From contig NC_030856.1 in NCBI RefSeq assembly GCF_000208745.1, positions 1,471,659 to 1,535,658 on the forward strand: 64,000 bases of DNA. The letters are read 5' to 3'. Under the pieces are notes generated by a model that was not told the DNA's origin, searched no databases, and was given only the letters and a program-made list of their open reading frames with translations. The DNA is from Theobroma cacao. Its lineage: Eukaryota > Streptophyta > Magnoliopsida > Malvales > Malvaceae. Shown here piece by piece: positions 33,127-46,922 of the stretch; within the stretch, counting starts at the first letter, position 1, and each line of letters opens with the position of its first letter. The position numbers were made by a program, and so were the translations under genes.

Positions 33127-36100
33127 ATGAATATCTCTTCAAACCCCATGGCACATGCTATTGCTATACTCTTCATAGTTTTTTCATTTCTATTCATTCC
33201 TGCAACTACCCTTTTTGAATCCGAGCAAGAAGGATACATATCTGCAGTTATATCCAATAAGGGTCTTGATTTTGCTAAGGATTTGCTGATTGAGAAAGCT
33301 GTTTCTTCCATGATTCCACTTCAGCTGTCGGATATCGAGAAGTCTGTGAAAATCCCAGTTATTGGCAAAGTTCAGCTTGGTCTATCGGATATCATAATTT
33401 GCAGTGTCGATATTGCTTCTTCATCAGTTGAAACTGGGGAGTCTGGTATTGTTTTAGTTGCTTCTGGTGCTACTGCTAATTTGAGTATGGACTGGGGGTA
33501 CTCCTACAAAACTTGGGTAATTACTATTTCTGATAAAGGAACTGCAATAGTTCAGGTATAGAATAACAGTTTTCGCCCGCCCTTTGCTTTTTACTTTGTA
33601 AGAACTGTGAAAGAACAACATAGACAGTGCGTTAATTTAGTGTGAACATGGTTAATTTTGTTTTGTTTTTTGTGTCTATGCTATAGATCTGTGAGTTTAA
33701 TAAAGCTTGGAAAGAAGGTTCTGCATGAATAGTTTGTCTGTTTCAATGCAATTAAGCTGTCTATGTAATCCTAAACTAATGATTTTCTGAAGTTTTAAGT
33801 TGGGAAATACACAGTTTCTTCCTGGTAATTGTTTGGGGAGATTTGGGGAGAACATCAAAACCATCACATGATGATCTATTGGAGGAAAATCGGTTATTTT
33901 ATCTTAAATATGAAACTAAAACAATTGCAGCTTTGTGGTGGGTTCAGTAAGCTTTAAAGCTCACTTTCCGCAAATAGTTGGATTTGGAATATGAGATACC
34001 ATTTGGCAGCCCCTCTGTCTGTTGACTGGTTTTGGTAAATATATTCTTGTGTCCGTATCTTTGCTTAGGCAAAATGGTTTGGTACTTATCAAAGAAGGTG
34101 GCTTATTTGGTGGAGACAATGTCTGCAAAGGCTAATACATTGCATCCGAATTCAGAAATTTTCTGGCAAGTTCAACGTCTTCAAATGATGCAATTTGGGT
34201 TTGAAGTAACGAGATTGAGTTGAAATTAAGATTTGTAGAAACATCTTGCTATGTCAAGTTCAATCTCTTTTCTATAGTATAGGAATAAATCTGCATAATG
34301 AGTTGTAACAGTGCAATATTTTGACAAACCAAGACCAGTGGCTTTTAATCATGTTGATTTCTTGTCAGAAAACAATTCTTGGTTTTCAAATTGCAGTAAT
34401 GGAGAGTTAGAATGAGATAAGATTTTGATTGTTCATTAGATGCTTTGTAAATATATTCTTTATGCCTGCTGGTTCATAGGCATCATGTGCTGCTTCTGCA
34501 TAGGTTCAAGGCATGGTAGTGGTGCTTAATGTAGCTTTAATAAACCAAGAAGGAACTCTCAAGCTATTATTATTGGACTGTGGATGTCATGTGGAAGATA
34601 TCTACATAAAGGTGGATGGTGGAGTGTCTTGGCTTTATCAAGGGTATGCAATCGTTGCTCATTTGGGCACTACTGAATTCTCGAAACCTTAAGGATTTGA
34701 TGATTTTCCTTGTTAATCTCCTATAAATCTGACACAATTGTGCATCAGTTAACAAACTCATAAACACCAACTTTTTAGGTGTAACATAAACATCCGAGTC
34801 TTGGATGATTATTCCTGTTTCGATCTTTAAGTTCTGCTTGACTATATGTTCTTTATCTGGCCTTGATGTATCAGTTAATCATTCCTGTTAAAGATCCATA
34901 TTTTATGCTTATTGCATCTAGTCATCTATTATTATCCAGGATCATTGATGCGTTCCAAGGGAAAATAGTGTCTGCAGTTGAAGATGCTATTGTCAAGAAG
35001 ATCAGAGAAGGGATAATCAAGCTTGACTCATTACTGCAATCACTTCCAAAGCAAATGCAAGTCAATGGTGTTGTTGCATTAAATGTTACTTTCATGGATG
35101 ACCCGGTGCTCAGCAATTCTTCTGTCAAACTTGAAATTAATGGTCTATTCACTGGAGCAGATGGAGTTTCAGTTTCGAACAACTGCTACTACTACCATAA
35201 AGGATCACAAACTTTCCTTTCCTCCAAGGGTTCAGCAAAGATGGTTGAAATTTCATTGCATGAAAATGTTTTTGACTCTGCCGCATCAGTATACTTCAAG
35301 GTAAGTTTCTATGGTGTGAAATCTGAACCTTAGATTACTATGTTCTCAGGCCCCTCCCTGACAAATAACAATTTGACAATGTCCCGAGAGCTAAATTTGC
35401 TTTGATTGAAGTTAAGCTGATCTTGTCATTGCAGAACATTACATCTATAATGTAATTGCAACTGGATAATTAAACTGATGCTTTCATGTTCTTTTGGGTG
35501 CTCAGGCAAATTACATGCACTGGATTGTTGACAAAATACCTGATCAGTCCCTCATGAACACTGCTGGCTGGAGATTCATTATACCTCGACTGTATGAGCA
35601 ATATCCAGATGATGATATGAATCTTAGTATGGCTGTAACTTCTCCACCAATCATACGAATCACAGATCATGACATTGGCACCACTATTTATGCAGATTTG
35701 GTTATCGAGGTTTTAAGTTCTGGTGAAGTTGTGCCAGTCGCTTGCATCTCATTGGTACGCTTTCCTGAAATGGTTGTCCATACCTGTAGACTTTCGTGCC
35801 TTGTTGGTCTAAATGTTTCTTTCTTTTCCTGAAATGGTGATCATTGAGAGATCGAGTTGCTCATGAACAATTCTTATATGTATTTGCTGATGCAGGTGAT
35901 AAGTGCATCATGTTCTGCAGAAATACATGGGAACAATCTTGCTGGTAGCATTAGGTTGGTCAACTTCACATCATCTTTGAAATGGAGTAACATCGGTAAT
36001 CTTCACATGCATCTTGTTCAGGTACAATCTATTTCGAGCTCTTTTCCAAATCCATAATTATGTTCCTAGGAAGTCTTCCAAGCTTCTGATGCTACCAGAA

Positions 36101-36485
36101 CATCAAAATACCTGCCAGATTCTGCATTCAATACTTTGTTTTGTAATATAAACATCCTTGGAAGCACTTCTGATTCATAGTTGAACCATTCGGAGCAAGA
36201 TTTCTGTCACGAATTCTGACTTTTTCCCCCCTAATTCTGATCAAATTTTCCTGGTTTTTCTTCTGGTGAACATTGGTACAGGCTGTGATGTCAACGATCC
36301 TCAGAACCTTCTTCGTGCCATACCTGAACTTACATCTTGGCAAAGGGTTCCCTCTACCACTACCCCATGGTTTCACCCTTCAGAATGCTGAGATCATCCT
36401 CCAGGATTCCAGGGTTACAGTTTGCAGCGATGTCAGGTTCACAGACAGATATGATCTCAACAACCAGCTGCCAGTTTCTTGGTAA
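33127..36485 (+). CDS. BPI/LBP family lipid-binding protein
   Basis: Six exons: 33127-33555, 34504-34643, 34940-35300, 35506-35754, 35896-36021 and 36282-36485, giving 502 residues. The N-terminus is hydrophobic (AIAILFIVFSFLFIPATT, about residues 11-28), a signal peptide, so the protein is secretory. Two tandem BPI-like lobes follow: SEQEGYISAVISNKGLDFAKDLL and LDCGCHVEDIYIKVDGGVSWLYQG in the first, IVDKIPDQSLMNTAGWRFIIPRLY and HGFTLQNAEI in the second. These blocks match the Arabidopsis proteins I remember at At1g04970 and At3g20270, LPS- and lipid-binding proteins tied to defence signalling. An alternative start at Met8 (33148) would also leave the signal peptide. AATAAA lies at 36618-36623. 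Confidence 0.92.
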
Positions 36486-37743
36486 CATGCACAGCTTGAT
36501 GTGCATACTAAAAATCAACTGTGTTCATTGTTCATGTAAATGGAAGTATGTGCAAAATGAAAGCTGAAAACAGAATATATTCATATTATCTCATTGTTAT
36601 GTATTACATTTTGTACTAATAAAGGTTTATATTCGATATATTGTCCGTCTATAGTATTTATACACTATTATATAATTACAAAGTACTATTTCGTAAATGT
36701 GTAAAAATAAAGAGTAAAATACTCAAACATACTTAAGTTTTAATCATAATTACACACTGATGTATTAGTATTTTCAAAATAGACATTTTATCTCAAGAGT
36801 GTAAACATCGTTAATAGAAATTACAAAAAAATTAAAATACCCTTTCTTTCTTTATTAATTTAAAAAATTATTATTATATTTTTTAAAGAAAAGCTCCTAG
36901 CTCCCCAAGAAAAGGAAGCACTGGCCGGTGCTCCCAAGGGTTCGATGCTCCCTAGATTGAAATTTTTTTTAATGAATAAAAAAAATAAAATTATATAATA
37001 GTAATTATAAAAATTGATCATAGGTGAAATTGTTTTTTTACTCTTATTATATTAGTAAGTCGACCAAAATTTTAATAATTGACTAACGGTTGTACTTACG
37101 TGTCTAATAAAAAATATTTCTTTAAAGCGGAGTGTCTATTTTGAAAATTAATCGATTCTCGTGTAATTTCGATTAAAAATTTTTATTTTTAAATTTTTTT
37201 ATGAATAAGGTGATAATATTTAGTTAACTAATGATGTATGGATCCTAATTTCACCATCACTGGAAACTTTTTAATGACTTAAACTTAACATTAATATCCG
37301 TTCCAAACTCGCATATAAAATTCTCGTACCTTATATAATAAGATCGGATGCCCGAAAAATATTCGGTTAAAAATCTCGAACCCTAGATTTACCTAAGAAT
37401 CCCAAAATTCAGATCAAAGTAGACCCGGTCCAATCTCAACAAACCAGCCGGTTCATGTAAATAAATTAACCCCTTTTTGTTCTTTTTGGGGATTTTCCTC
37501 ATCGACGCTCTCAATTCTCTTCTTCTCTCAATCTTACTCATCTCCTCTCTCTCTCTCCAATTTACCCGCCAAAAAGTTCCCTGAATTTTTATATTTTAAC
37601 CTCTCCAACTTTTTTAAATTTCCAAATTCCCCCCTTTCTAATCTTTGTCTTTCCCCTCTCCTTCTTTCTCTCTCTCTCTCGCGGTCGGGTTCAGGTCTCT
37701 TCAGAGAAAGCGACGCCTTTTTTGTGGGTTAGTATAACTTTTG
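36486..37743. other. Intergenic region with PHD-gene leader
   Basis: No gene. It holds the BPI-like gene 3' end with a probable poly(A) signal (36618-36623), AT-rich DNA, and from about 37500 a CT-rich stretch typical of a plant 5' untranslated leader before the PHD-gene ATG. Confidence 0.5.
36618..36623 (+). terminator. Poly(A) signal AATAAA after the BPI-like gene
   Basis: Canonical AATAAA hexamer about 130 bases after the stop codon, followed by a T-rich stretch. Confidence 0.5.
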
Positions 37744-40700
37744 ATGGAGGCGGAAGTGGCTGTGGAGCAAAACGCAGCGTTCGAGTCTTCTCCGGGGGTA
37801 GGCGAGAAGAGGGTGGTCGAAAACGGCGCTGTTTCCGTATCTAAGAAGCAGCGATGCGGTGGGGGATTGAAGAGAGTGGCGGAGATAGTGCTGGTGCTGT
37901 CGGCGATGGGGAAGATGAGGGGCGGAGGTAGGAATCCGACGGCGGCGGAGACGGCTTTGATGGCGGAGGCGCGTGAGTCGTTGGCGGAGATGTGCGGAGA
38001 GATGTCGCCGAAGGATATTGTCGGGGGGGAGGCGATTGGGAATGTGATTGAAGAGTTGGGGCTGGCGAGATTCAGTGAGCAGAGGTTAGGGTTTAAGGCT
38101 ACAAGAATGTCGATTTCTGAGAAGATTTCATTTGCTAAAAAGAAGGTAAAAAAAAGTCTTAAATTCATCAATTGTTATGGAATTTTCGGGGGATTTGAGA
38201 TTATGGGTAAGGTTTATTTTTTTTATGAATTTGGTTTTATCATTAGGATTTTGTTTGAATTTTATGTTTTTCTTTTTTAAATTTATATTAGAATTTGTCC
38301 TGAAATTGAGGTCTGCCAAATAGGTTTTTTTGCTTGTAATTAGGAAAGTTAAAGGTCTCAATGTATTGTAGAATTTGATGTTCTTATTGGCTTAATTGAA
38401 CTTTGGGGGATTAAGGGTTATGTGTGAAAGTTCTTAATTTGGTTTAAACTGCGCGTAAGAAGAAGGTATATTAAGGTTTGAGTAACTGTAGGCAGGTTTT
38501 GGTCAGTTTTAGTCTAATATTCTCTGTGGCTTAGTTGTTACTTTTAAGGGTTTATGGTTTTGAGCGCTAAAATTGGCATGGCTTAAAGTGGTTGCTGAGC
38601 ATAGAGTGAAAGATGCATTTGAATCATAAGTCGTCTCAAAGGGTTGCTATTCCATTCTATTATGATATTGTAATTTGATGTGCAGTTTCGTTTAGCTTCT
38701 TGAACGGCTTGATGTTTTTTGGCAAGAATATTATATTAATCATGCTAAAAAAAAAAACGCCATCTAAAAGAATATTGCTATAGTTCTTCAAAATTATGCA
38801 AGGTGCATTCACATGAAATGTATCACTAGCAAAGGTTATTTTAACTTTTTGATACTGAATGCTTTTTGCAATGATCTATGTCCTGCCAAGCTATTCAGCT
38901 ATTTCTGCAGATTTTGTTTGATTTATTAAAAGAACATCTTTGTTGGACTGCAAATGTTTAAATTACTTGGGATTATATATGAAGCTGAGTGTTGGGATTG
39001 CCTTAATGCTTTTCCAGATGGAAGATCCCAAGAAACTTCTTGGACCTCTAGTTACATATTCATCTCAGTCATTGCAAACAAATGTTGGTGGATCAGCTGA
39101 AACCCGTGGGGCATCGCATACTGTTCGCATTTTGCCATCAGATCGACCAATTCATGCAACGGTATCTTCTGGAGGCTTCCCAGTTTCTTCGCCCCCTGCT
39201 TATGTTACAGCAGCAGGTTCAACTCCCTTACCACATCAGTTGTCCACCAGCGATGTGAAAATGTCGACAATGTCCACTGGACTGCCAAGTGGTCATCTAG
39301 GAAGGGACTCATCTTCATTTGCACATCCCAGGGTTGAAAGACCACAAACCAAGTTGGATGGAGGATCAAATGTGCCTTCTTATGTCTCCCAAGTACCAGG
39401 TAATTCTCTCTTCCACGATCTCTCCTTCCCTTGGTAGCCAATAAGACTGAAAGGCCCTATTTGGTTATCATGTCTTGCATTGGTGTTTTATTATAGTTAT
39501 CAAGTGATCACACGATACTCCACCTATTCTAATACTATGGTTTCTTTACCAAAGTGTTTTGCTATTATATTCCTACTAGCCCTTCCATTAGTTATTTCTG
39601 TTTAACATGCATTCATATCCATACGTCCTCTCTGAATTCATGCAAATATTGTTTGTTGCAGCTAATTCTTCGGCAAACCATCCACTTGTGAATGCTCCAA
39701 CTTGGTCTATACAGGCTCAACCCGCAGCATTAGGCAAATCCGGACAAGAAAACAAGGGTTTAAATCATAATCCAACCAAGATTGAAGGAAGTGCTAGTTT
39801 GACTATGCCACAGATGGCTCCTCAAGCAGCAAGAGATCAAAACTTTAGACCATTCATTACTCAAACTGCAACTGGAACTTTCCCAAGCATGCACCAGCCG
39901 GTGCAAGGCATGAACTTTGGACAAGCTCCTCCATATATGAATAATCACAATGAAATAGCTCGAATTGTTCAAAAGTTATTACAACCAAGGCTTCCTGAGC
40001 ATCCTACTTGGACTCCTCCTTCTAGGGAGTACATGAATAAGGCTTTAACTTGCCAAATGTGCAAACTTACCATTAATGAAGTGGAAACCGTGCTGCTTTG
40101 TGATGCTTGCGAGAAAGGATTTCACTTGAAATGTTTGCAGTCAAACAATCAGAAAGGAATCCCTAGAGGTGAGTGGCACTGCACAAGGTGCTTGTCATTT
40201 TGCAATGGAAAGCCTTTGCCCCCTAAATATGGTCGTGTTATGAGAAGTATAAATGCACCCAAATTGACTTCTAGCACAGCTGAAGCTCAGTCATCTCTAG
40301 AGAAAAAGGTGGGAAATCAAGATCCGAAGGTCAGTCCTAAGAAGGTAACAGCAAATGGAAGCTCTGGTTTACAGACTCCTGCTGTGGCTGGTACAGTGGA
40401 CAGCAACTCTGTCGAGTCAGCATCCGATTCTAAGATTCCAAAAGGGACCTCTACGAAACCTTTGGAGGCTGTATGTGATTCTCTTTCTGTTGCCACAGTA
40501 AGTGAGAGACCTGAAGAGCATTCTCAAATGACTGAATCATCTACTCATGAAGATATGAAAGATCATGCATCAATATCACAGCCTCCTGATACATCATCTA
40601 ATGCAATCAGCAATAAGGCTGATCATTCACAGCCTTCACACATCTCACAAGATGTCCAAACATGGCAGCAAAACTGTGCTGAAGTTCCTTCGAATAATTG

Positions 40701-41733
40701 TCATGATGAAAGTTCTGGAGCAAAAGATTTGGAGAAAGGCTGTTTGAAAGGAGATATTGACTGCAGCAGACGGGTTAATCAAACCGAACAAGATGCTTCA
40801 CAAGCAAATCCTGCTGGAAATTCTGGAGCTAGTTATGAGATTTCAAGGCATGCTGAGGTTTCTTCTGATGGTTTGCATGCTGTTGAATGGACTAGTGATG
40901 TACTTCAAGTTGCAGATGGTAGAAAGTTTTATCAGTCTTGTTGCATTAATGGCATAACTTATAAAGTGCAGGATCATGCTTTAGTTCATTCTGGCCAGGA
41001 CAAACTGATACCGTCTAAGCTTCAGGTGAGCATGTTTGGACAAATTTATATTGAGACTGCTGGTCATCATGTCCAATAAAAGCACACTTGATAAATTGAA
41101 TCTTCACTGCAGGCAATGTGGGAGGATGCTAAAACTGGGTCAAAGTGGGTGGTTGTGAAAAGGTGCTACTTTCCTAGCGACTTGCCAGAGGCTGTTGGAC
41201 ATCCATGTGCCCCTGAAAGCAGTGAAGTAATAAATTTTTTTCTCATGCATGTTTATGTCAACTGTTCTCCTACTATTCTTCTATCTGCTGTCTAGTATAC
41301 TAGGACTGTTGCAATAGCAAATAAAATTCAAACGTTTGCTAATAGTTCTTTTGTTCTCCTTTATAGGTTTATGAATCTAATAATGATAGCACTGTAATGG
41401 CAACCTCAATTCAAGGCCCATGTGAAGTACTCCCTACTGCTAAATTTAAGGACGAAATTGAAAGGCGAAGTCAGTTAGGAATTGAGGGAAATGAAGGATT
41501 AACAGCAATATTCTTGTGCAAGTATGTACATTGATTTCGTAAATTGCATACAAGTACTCATTGATACTAAAAATTGCCATTTGACAGAGCTGAAGATATA
41601 ATTTTTGTATCATATATTGCATGTGTTAAGCACATAATGAATGGGATTGACATCTCTCTAATGACAGAACAATTCGTTCTGCAGATGGCTCTATGATGAA
41701 TTCAAAGGAAGCTTTCAGCCTGTATCAAGTTAA
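37744..41733 (+). CDS. PHD-finger protein with C-terminal BAH-like region
   Basis: Six exons: 37744-38145, 39018-39399, 39662-41025, 41113-41226, 41367-41521 and 41685-41733, giving 821 residues in one frame. The N-terminal domain (about 20-134) is conserved and basic, with KKQRCGGGLKRVAEIVLVLSAMG. A low-complexity linker follows, then a PHD finger at about 392-438 with the ligand order C-x2-C, C-x2-C, H-x-x-x-C, C-x2-C (CQMC, CDAC, FHLKC, CTRC). Residues 440-670 are Ser-rich and disordered. The end (about 670-821), with FYQSCCINGITYKVQDHALV and AMWEDAKTGSKWVVVKRCYFPSDLPE, looks like a BAH module. The likely role is reading histone marks in chromatin. It resembles Arabidopsis At3g20280, whose neighbour is also a BPI-like gene. 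Confidence 0.88.
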
Positions 41734-44700
41734 TATAGTTATGCATCTGTTCAGTTAGCATGACATTACTTTTTGCTGTGGCAAATATTGTCTTCTTCTT
41801 GATCAGGTAACCAAAATAACAATGATCATACAAGCGAAGCTACGTTCTTGCAATTTGCTTGTATTATTTGGGGCCATTCCCTTTTTCTGAAACATTTTGG
41901 AGATACTTACATAACTCTTTCTGTCAAAACAGGTAAACATTGCAGTTGGGACCTGTGCACATCTGAGGATCATCACTCATGCCTTGTACCATATATAGTC
42001 TTAGTGCTAGTTTTTCTTTCATTTTTGGGCTAAAAGTCCTAGTGCTAGTTTTGTATCATAGCTTGATTAACAATTTAAATTAATATCTTTCAATGCATTT
42101 CCAAATTTTTTTAACCATATAGTGAATCTGTTTCACCTTTAAACATTTTTCTACATTTTCTTCTATGTGATATGTGTGTGTACACACACACATACATGTT
42201 GCAAAGCAAGATGAGTTTTTTTTTTTTGAAAAGATGTGTTATAAAGTGGAGAAATAGGTACATGCCATCCTAAAATGATAAACAAATAGTTCTTGTATCC
42301 CCTGCCAGCTTGTAAACAGAGTTTGGCTACTAGAAAGGAAGAATATCAGTCTGTTAATACTACACTCTACTATTCATTCAGCAGCAGTTAATCCAGTCAT
42401 TGATCAAATTTAGCTTGTAGAAGCAGGCAAGCAAGCATGAAATATATGAAGTGAAGTATGATATAAGCCTGAGGGGCAAAGAAAATGGGATATGAATATG
42501 GCAGCAAGTTGCAGACCTTTTTCCTAGCAAGAAAAATTAAAACACACTACTGAGCAATGCATTGACCTTTTTTTTTTTTTTACTTAATTTCTGGATCCAA
42601 TCCTTAATTCTCATTTGAAAATAGAAAATATAGGCAAAACCCTAAATTTCATGCAAACCATAGCCACCATTCCCAATACTCACTAAACTCATGCTGCTAT
42701 ATAGACAGGGGGAGCAAACAGACATCTGCATTCAAAGCCCTTTGGTTGCTTCTGAGTTATCCCATTTTTTGCATCAATATTCCCTCATTCTTTGGATCTC
42801 TACCTCTTTTTAACTAATTTCTGATACAGATGAAATGTTCTAGAGACTCTTCAACACTCATTTGGAGGAAAATTTAAACCTCTATACATCCAACCACCTT
42901 TTATTAAACAACTCTTTTCACTTTGAGAAGATTAAGCTTATAGGTGAAGGGATATTTTGATATTTATAGGGTAGTAGTGAGGGAGGTTAAGCCTATTTCA
43001 ATTTATGTAGAATAGCTAATACCAAAAGAGATCGATAATAAACTATTATCTTTTTTTAACTTGAAAATGAACCATATGATAGAATAGTCACCCCACATGG
43101 AATGATATGTAGGAATGGAATGGCTATTCCATCTAGTCATTAGTAGGCATTAATTCATACATAGTATTTATCAAGCTTTCAGCCAATTAAGTTTAATTAA
43201 TGTTTATTTTAATCTCTTAACAATCTTGTGAACTCCGACTCAACGAAATCCTAACAGGAGACCCTAGAGAAGCATTAACTTAAATCTTAGATATACGTAT
43301 AAACTATGGATAGATGCTACAACCTAGTAAATGTCTTCTTCTTGGTGAATTTTGACTATTGGCTTGTTTTGTCTACACAGATCCCAACCTTATGTTGGGA
43401 TTTTGCCTGATAAATCCAAAACCAAAGCAACTTTTCCAATCCATGAATGATTTACAGGAAGCCTGTTCCTTGTTTGTGTTGCAAGATCATGCTTTGGATG
43501 AGGTGAGAGATGTGGCAAAGGTGTGCAAAATATTCAACTTGTCAGCCTACCCCAAGCTAAGAATCTGGTTTCTGTAAGGTGTACAAAAGACTCAAAAGTA
43601 TAGTGATGGGTTAAAATTCCATCTCCACCAGTAAATTTCTTTGGCCTGCAGGCAGTACTACCCCAAACTATCAAACTTTGGTAACACATACCATTAATTG
43701 CATATATTCCAATTAGATATTAATGATAATTTCGTAAACTCTATTTATTCTGAAGTTGATTCATTCGTACTAATTATGTACTCATCGTACATAATTACAT
43801 ATGCCGCCACGATTATTCAATTTTAACTATTTCGAAAGCATGATTCAGATTAAATATTAATCATAATTCCGTAAACCGTACTTGTACTTGATTCAATGCT
43901 TAAAATCAATCACATGCTGTTCAACTCTTCATTGTTCTTCTTCCGTATTACACACAACCAACAGGTAAATCTAACCAAAGCACTAGTTTCACTTAATGTT
44001 ACCACCCAAAAAGTATGAACAACATCTTTCACATAAACTAAAATTCCCAAGCTCATTTGACCAGCTAGTTCAGGGCGGTGCAGGGGGACCATTTTACTGG
44101 TCCTAAGCCTTTATCTTTTTAGCTTCTTTTTCTTCTCATGAGTCATGAACACAACACAAGGCAAAAAAACATAACTACCCTCTTTTTTGACCATTCCACC
44201 ACTTCCCTTTTCACCACTCAAAAACCCTTCTTTTTCCACAAACCAACAGAGTTAAAAGTTAATGCATATAATCAATCAACTCCATCAATCCTTTTATATA
44301 TAATATAAAAAGAAAACTTGGGTGTTTATCTTTTGGAATGGGGGAAGCATGAATTCAAAGCTATAGGGGGTAGGGGGCCAAAACCATTATAATAAGAGAA
44401 AATGCATGTTCTCAACAGTATTAACTTTGCATGGCCTTGTTTTGATTTTATAGAAGTGTAAAACAAGCAAAGACCCTAAGTAATGTAGGTCAGTTGGAAG
44501 TTAAGATAAAGGTAGAAGCAGAAGAAGAAGAAGAGATGAAGCAGTGGAAAATAATGGTCCGACCTTGTTTCACGTGAACTGCCCGATTATCACGGTGGTG
44601 TAGACTTTAAGTGAAGAGGCTTGGTAAAAAAACGAAAAGAATGGGGATCGAGGGTGAGGGGTCATTAGGGAGAAAAAACATATATCATCAAGATTCCTTG

Positions 44701-46922
44701 ACTTTTGTTAGAATTGTTAAACCACAAAAAGAGGGTTCCCATGTAGTTGATAGACTTGTCAAAAAGTTTTAACCAAGTATGAGATGTTATACTACCTATG
44801 TGATTATCTCTTTTTAGGCCTTGCTTTAGTACTAGTCCTCCATTGAAGATCGAGAGAGAGCTTGCCACTTTGCAATCTCTTTTGCAATAAGAACTATCAA
44901 GCCACACAGACACACACCTTTGCAATTGCATGCTTGTGTGCACTATGATGAAATGGATCAGTGACATTTCAATGTCAATGTTATTATTAGTCAATGTGTA
45001 TATGTCTTATCCTATATGCATTTTATCCATTTAACATATCATCGATATCTTTACTTAAAGTTTCTTTATTTAATATCGACCACATGTTCAATCTTAATAT
45101 CATTTCTATAATGCATGCGTTATTTCATTTACATAAATAATGATATGCACAAAAGCGTATCATAAGTTTTTACATATATATAATTTGTATATATATACTA
45201 TCAAAATTGATAAAAGATAAATTCGACGGAAATAATAGGGATATGATTTCAATGAGAGAATTAACGGTTATGTGAAAAATAGTTTTTTTTTTCTTTCTTT
45301 TTGCCTTTAAGTACTAGCACTAATCCAACAAAGACTAGTAGTCTAATTAGTAGTTAAAAAGGGTTAGGTACAAAATGAACCTTGATTTCTGGGGTGATGG
45401 TCTAATAAATTAGAAGAATAATTCATTATCATTTGGCTTTTATAATGGATCTCTTGGATCCCCATTACCTCATAAAGTCCCCCCTCTCATTAATTAATTA
45501 ATTAATTAACTTTAATTAAACAATGAAAACAAAAAAGAAAAGTTGGACTTTGCACACCAATTAATTAATTAATTAATCTGAGTTCAAACTGTTCTAACAG
45601 ACCACCAAACCAGCTAATGATTCACCTGAAGATACATACCAAGGATTAAGAAAACATAATTGTTGTGTTATATTTATCACTTTCCTAGTGTCCCTTTTAC
45701 ATATTGTAATTATACTAATTAATTGAGATTATTAGTCAATAATTTCTCCATACTTATTTATTATATATATAGCATAAGATTGTGACCCGGCCGGACAAGT
45801 TAATTTATATAATTAATATGGTTTAGAGAAAATAATAATTGCTGCTTATAAAGGCAAAAGAGACTAAGGAATTTACAAAGCATGCATTGTTTCTTCTGAT
45901 TAAATGGTACTTAATTATAAAGTCTTTTGGTTGGTTGGGTTATCTAGGTTAGTTGTCTACCCATAATTCTGACTTTTTGCATGTATTTAAAGGCTCTTTT
46001 TTCCTTAAAAAGGAAAGAGATGTAATCAAAACCATGTTAAAAATGACAATACAATTCATAGTGGAAATAGGTTAATTATTGTTATTATAATTATTATAAT
46101 AATTATTATTAGTATTATCATTTTTCACTAAAATAGTGGGTTTTTTAAGGTTTTTAACCCCTATCCATATCGATGACAACTTGAGTATAACAAAAATGAA
46201 AAGAAAATTAAAATTTTGGCCTAAAGAAGAAGGTGGAAAGAAAGTTATATATATGCATGTATTTCTTTATTTAGATGGTTATCTTTTCGATAAAAATTAA
46301 GTTACGAGTTTTTTTAATTGATTTTTACGATAAATGCATATATTTCTCTACTCAAAACAGTACAATTTAATTCATTTTACATCTAGTAAAAAAAATAGTG
46401 TCATTATTATTTATTAAAGATAATATCAAGTTTACCTAAATATCCATGATTCCCTATTGAATACTCTTCCTTTTCCATCTATATATAACTTGAACCATAA
46501 TCTTAATTACTTCAAAGAAAAGTAACAACNCCCCATAGCTTTTAATCTTTTCTTTTAACCATCCTTTGGTTTGAACTTTCCGATACCAGTGGCCGGAATC
46601 CGGCTCCCTTGGAGACTGGAAACAAGAAAATCCGGCGCCAATCTTGGGCCTGCCGGGGGGAGGGAACTAAATATTTATCTTTGCTGTTTGCTGCATGTGA
46701 AGTCCCATAATTTAGATTTATGTACATACAAGCTTATCCTTGTTGTTTTATCTAAATAATAATTACCCTTTTCCCCCCCTTTTGTACCCTGACCAGAGTA
46801 CAAGCACACAAAGCAAGAGCAATCCCCTTCCCTTTCTTTTTTCCTCTATATATACTCAAGCTTTACTCCCAAACTTTGAACAACACCCAGAAAAACTACA
46901 GAGCTTGATAGAGCAAAGAACA
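41734..46922. other. Long intergenic region before IAMT1
   Basis: No supported gene in 5.2 kb. The first few hundred bases are probably PHD-gene 3' region. AT-rich DNA follows with TTAA runs at about 45491-45512 and 45560-45576. A GC-rich patch with an N lies at 46530-46665. Small ORFs at 43359-43577 and 44665-44994 carry no motif I recognise. The last 150 bases include a probable TATA box (TATATATA at about 46848-46855) for IAMT1. Confidence 0.45.
46848..46855 (+). promoter_or_regulatory. Candidate TATA box of IAMT1
   Basis: CTATATATACTC about 70 bases before the IAMT1 ATG, in a CT-rich leader. Position and sequence fit a plant TATA box with a short leader. Confidence 0.5.

Noticed and set aside
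36896..36955. GC-rich stretch CTCCCCAAG to CCTAG as a tRNA or gene piece
   Set aside because: A GGTTCGA-like string occurs but no cloverleaf arms pair around it.
38940..39017. In-frame ORF extension upstream of PHD-gene exon 2
   Set aside because: A TTTTCCAG acceptor at 39017 joins exon 1 in frame, and the upstream codons are intron.
43359..43577. 72-codon plus-strand ORF as an exon
   Set aside because: No motif, no conserved splice partner and no neighbouring coding segment in frame.
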